NCBI GenBank assembly: GCA_964636985.1
Contig: CAZWSX010000024.1
Coordinates: 59,984-123,983 of the forward strand
Reading direction: 5' to 3'
Origin: CAZWSX01 sp964636985
GTDB lineage: Bacteria; Planctomycetota; Planctomycetia; Pirellulales; Pirellulaceae
DNA length: 64,000 bases
Both the position numbers and the translations under genes were made by a program. This document shows, piece by piece, positions 62,346-64,000 of the stretch (position 1 is its first letter; the number at the start of each line of letters is the position of its first letter). The notes under the pieces were generated by a model, which searched no databases, was not told where the DNA came from, and worked only from the letters and a program-made list of their open reading frames with translations.

Positions 62346-62532
62346 TAGTTGCAAGAGCAAATGCTGTCGACCTTGTTTCATGTCGAACAGTTTTACTGCT
62401 GCCTTCTTTGCGAGAGCTCGTTCAGGTCCATCATGCCAAGCCCTTGCTTGATCCGGTGGATCGAACACTCCCTCCTCTGTAAGGCCTTCGGCGACCGGTT
62501 CCACTACGGGCGTCCGCCGATGCAGTTTTGCT

Positions 62533-63054
62533 CTATCGTTCTGTCCGGATTCTTACACCCGGTGCTTCCAAGAAGAATATTTCGGTTCGCTTACCCCATT
62601 CAGCATCGCTGAAGTCGGGCCATTTGTCACTGGTAAAGTTCGGAGCTTTTTCCAAAACTTGGGGGCTGACATTCAGCTGCACCCATCGCTCATCGCTATC
62701 CGCCTTTGAGTGAACATCAATGGCTCGGAATGGGACAGCGGTATATTTGGTCCCAACGCCTAACGTGCCGCCGTGTGCGACCACGATAAAACGTGCCTTT
62801 CCATGCTCATCCATGACAATGTCATCCACTGTTCCAAGGTTCGTTTTATCTTCGTTCATGACCTTGGAGCCGATGACCTTCGATGCCCGCACGGGCCGAC
62901 CAAACGCCGTTGGCTCACCAGCGCGGCCTTCGATTCGCACACCTGGGGCTTCGATTTTGAAGCCGCCCGGTTTCTTTTCGTCGTCCGCACCGGCGATGAT
63001 CGTGCAGGCCACAAAGCCCATCAATGCAAATGCGCAAGCTACCGTTCGCGACAT
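62533..63054 (-). CDS. Exported PRC-barrel domain protein
   Basis: 173 residues from the ATG at 63054, with GGAG ~8 bp upstream. Signal peptide (TVACAFALMGFVACTIIAGA). The FVAC segment could be a lipobox, making it a lipoprotein. A PRC-barrel follows (~58-140: ASKVIGSKVMNEDKTNLGTV, DIVMDEHGKARFIVV, VPFRAI). The motif EAPGVRI occurs both just before the barrel and at the C-terminus. PRC-barrel proteins of this type accompany CsbD and other stress genes. The CsbD gene lies 53 bp upstream on the same strand, so an operon CsbD-PRC is likely. Confidence 0.87.
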   Translation of the reverse strand: MSRTVACAFALMGFVACTIIAGADDEKKPGGFKIEAPGVRIEGRAGEPTAFGRPVRASKVIGSKVMNEDKTNLGTVDDIVMDEHGKARFIVVAHGGTLGVGTKYTAVPFRAIDVHSKADSDERWVQLNVSPQVLEKAPNFTSDKWPDFSDAEWGKRTEIFFLEAPGVRIRTER

Positions 63055-63107
63055 GGTTTTACTCCGAAAGAGGGATGGTTGAGGTTTAAAAAATGACGGC
63101 AACTCCA

Positions 63108-63329
63108 TTACGGCTCGCACGAACCGCAACGGGTTTCCAGTTCCGTCATCTGGCGTTCGGCCTCATCTTTGGCCATGCCGTACCTCTTTTGGATCAAGCC
63201 GAGCAGTTGCTCGCGCTTGCCTTTCATCTCGGTCAACTCGTTGTCGGTGAGCTGTCCCCACTTTTCGCGGAGCATCCCTTTGAACTCGTTCCAACGCCCC
63301 TTCCAAATCTCGGTTGTTCCGGAAGACAT
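63108..63329 (-). CDS. CsbD-family stress protein
   Basis: 73 residues. WKGRWNEFKGMLREKWGQLT is the CsbD signature, followed by ELTEMKGKREQLLGLIQKRY and a Lys/Glu-rich end; the terminal CGSC is unusual. CsbD-like proteins are small, hydrophilic and induced in general stress (sigma-B in Bacillus, osmotic stress in others). AAGGAGAG lies just before the ATG. It is first of a pair with the PRC-barrel gene. Confidence 0.92.
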   Translation of the reverse strand: MSSGTTEIWKGRWNEFKGMLREKWGQLTDNELTEMKGKREQLLGLIQKRYGMAKDEAERQMTELETRCGSCEP

Positions 63330-64000
63330 GATTCTCTCCTTCTCACCTTAAAAACTCGACACTTTTGTACGGTTGTGGACTGACCGCCAGGCATTCGCCC
63401 CTAATTCGACAAACGACAATCGAAACGCGTCGCGGCATCTCAAGAGAAGGATTCGGGCACCGCGAAAAGACCGAGACGAACTCTTCGTTCACCTTGCCTT
63501 GCCTCTCGCTTAGATCGCCCTCTCCAAATGGAGTCCACTCTCTCGAAATGCCGTAGACGCGCGCGTCGATTCAACCGGTCAGCGCCGCAGGATCAACGAT
63601 CAGCAGCGCGGGGACACAGCAGTAAATCAAATCCAACGTAAGAAGAGTTACGCACACATCGTGCCAATGATGAAACGCGGTTACGCAGGCCCCTTTTGGC
63701 CAGAAATGCGTGGTATTTCTCCTCGCTTTGCCTCATGAGAAACCAGACTGAACGCACATGGGACAACAAAAACGACCATGCTGTGATTCTCATAAGTTCT
63801 GTAAGAATTTGATTTGAGGAAATGACGTCCCTTATGCTGAGACATCGATACATAAGGACGCTCGAACCTCCTCCTGAAGCCTGGAGCCTACACGCGTGAA
63901 GCGCGATGCTAGAGGTGGACCCCGCGCGTGAGACAGTTTACTGGCGTAAATAAGTAAAGAGGGAAAGCGGCCAGCGAGCCGTCCCCGCGAGCTCGCCAGC
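63330..64000. other. Intergenic stretch to window end, no gene seen
   Basis: 670 bp. A minus-strand frame of 86 codons (63593-63853) has no recognisable family or good ribosome site. The area should hold the CsbD promoter. Confidence 0.5.

Noticed and set aside
63593..63853. 86-codon minus-strand frame near the window end
   Set aside because: No family, no clear start signal; left as intergenic.

Overview
The window reads as a chromosomal segment of a planctomycete, most likely of the Pirellulales type. The grounds are three copies of the DUF1549/DUF1553 plus DUF1501 gene set typical of that phylum, ECF sigma factors tied to such genes, leucine-rich-repeat proteins with the planctomycete-style N-terminal QFGLR anchor, many small membrane proteins beginning with NPY[QE]xP, a GC-rich coding style, loose operons and many intergenic palindromes. 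There is one tRNA gene (Ser, anticodon CGA), no rRNA, no CRISPR array and no intact insertion sequence or prophage.

Layout. 1-3.9 kb: truncated DUF1549/DUF1553 gene plus DUF1501 partner. 4.3-6.8 kb: mannonate dehydratase overlapping an Nramp-like transporter. 7.2-9 kb: secreted ceramidase-like enzyme and, just upstream of it, the frameshifted remnant of a TIR-like nucleotide-binding effector. 9.2-12.2 kb: halogenase-like flavoprotein and a CPA2 cation/proton antiporter. 12.2-17.4 kb (minus): an overlapping four-gene unit of a secreted HExxH metallopeptidase-like protein and three paralogous membrane-anchored LRR proteins. 17.6-26.3 kb (minus): TPR protein, an ECF sigma factor with a transmembrane anti-sigma-like protein fused to DUF1549/DUF1553, then a DUF1501 and another DUF1549/DUF1553 gene. 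27.4-30.8 kb: FtsK/SpoIIIE translocase with a long acidic tail. 31-39.2 kb: a fourth LRR protein and two arrays of NPY-tagged four-helix membrane proteins (five apparently intact, two remnants) bracketing a tightly overlapping operon of a YdjC/ChbG-like deacetylase, a GT87 and a GT2 glycosyltransferase. 39.4-40.3 kb: tRNA-Ser and a decayed RND efflux pump fragment. 40.7-48.3 kb: a giant hybrid kinase with eight near-identical 92-residue HAMP units, and a second hybrid kinase. 48.4-63.3 kb: stress genes (DUF892 ferritin-like, isochorismatase-like, SDR, PRC-barrel, CsbD), a 2963-residue cyclic beta-1,2-glucan synthase and a third hybrid kinase.

How the parts may work together. The last third looks like an osmotic/envelope stress island: a Nik1-type HAMP-array kinase, two more hybrid kinases, an enzyme making osmoregulated periplasmic glucan, and CsbD, PRC-barrel and DUF892 proteins of the kind induced in general stress. 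The ECF/anti-sigma pair suggests that the DUF1549/DUF1553 part outside the membrane could control sigma release. The middle third is rich in lineage-specific membrane families without known function.

Intergenic DNA carries several dispersed palindromic families: a REPIN-like element (four copies, two of them as an inverted doublet), a GGGTGGCACTGGCGTC hairpin just after stop codons (three copies), a GCACAGACA/TGTCTGTGC hairpin near gene ends (four copies), and an AT-rich motif of about 37 nt (two copies). These, the NPY/LRR families and the TIR-like remnant are the least explained content. All functional statements rest on motif recognition by eye; no database search was run.
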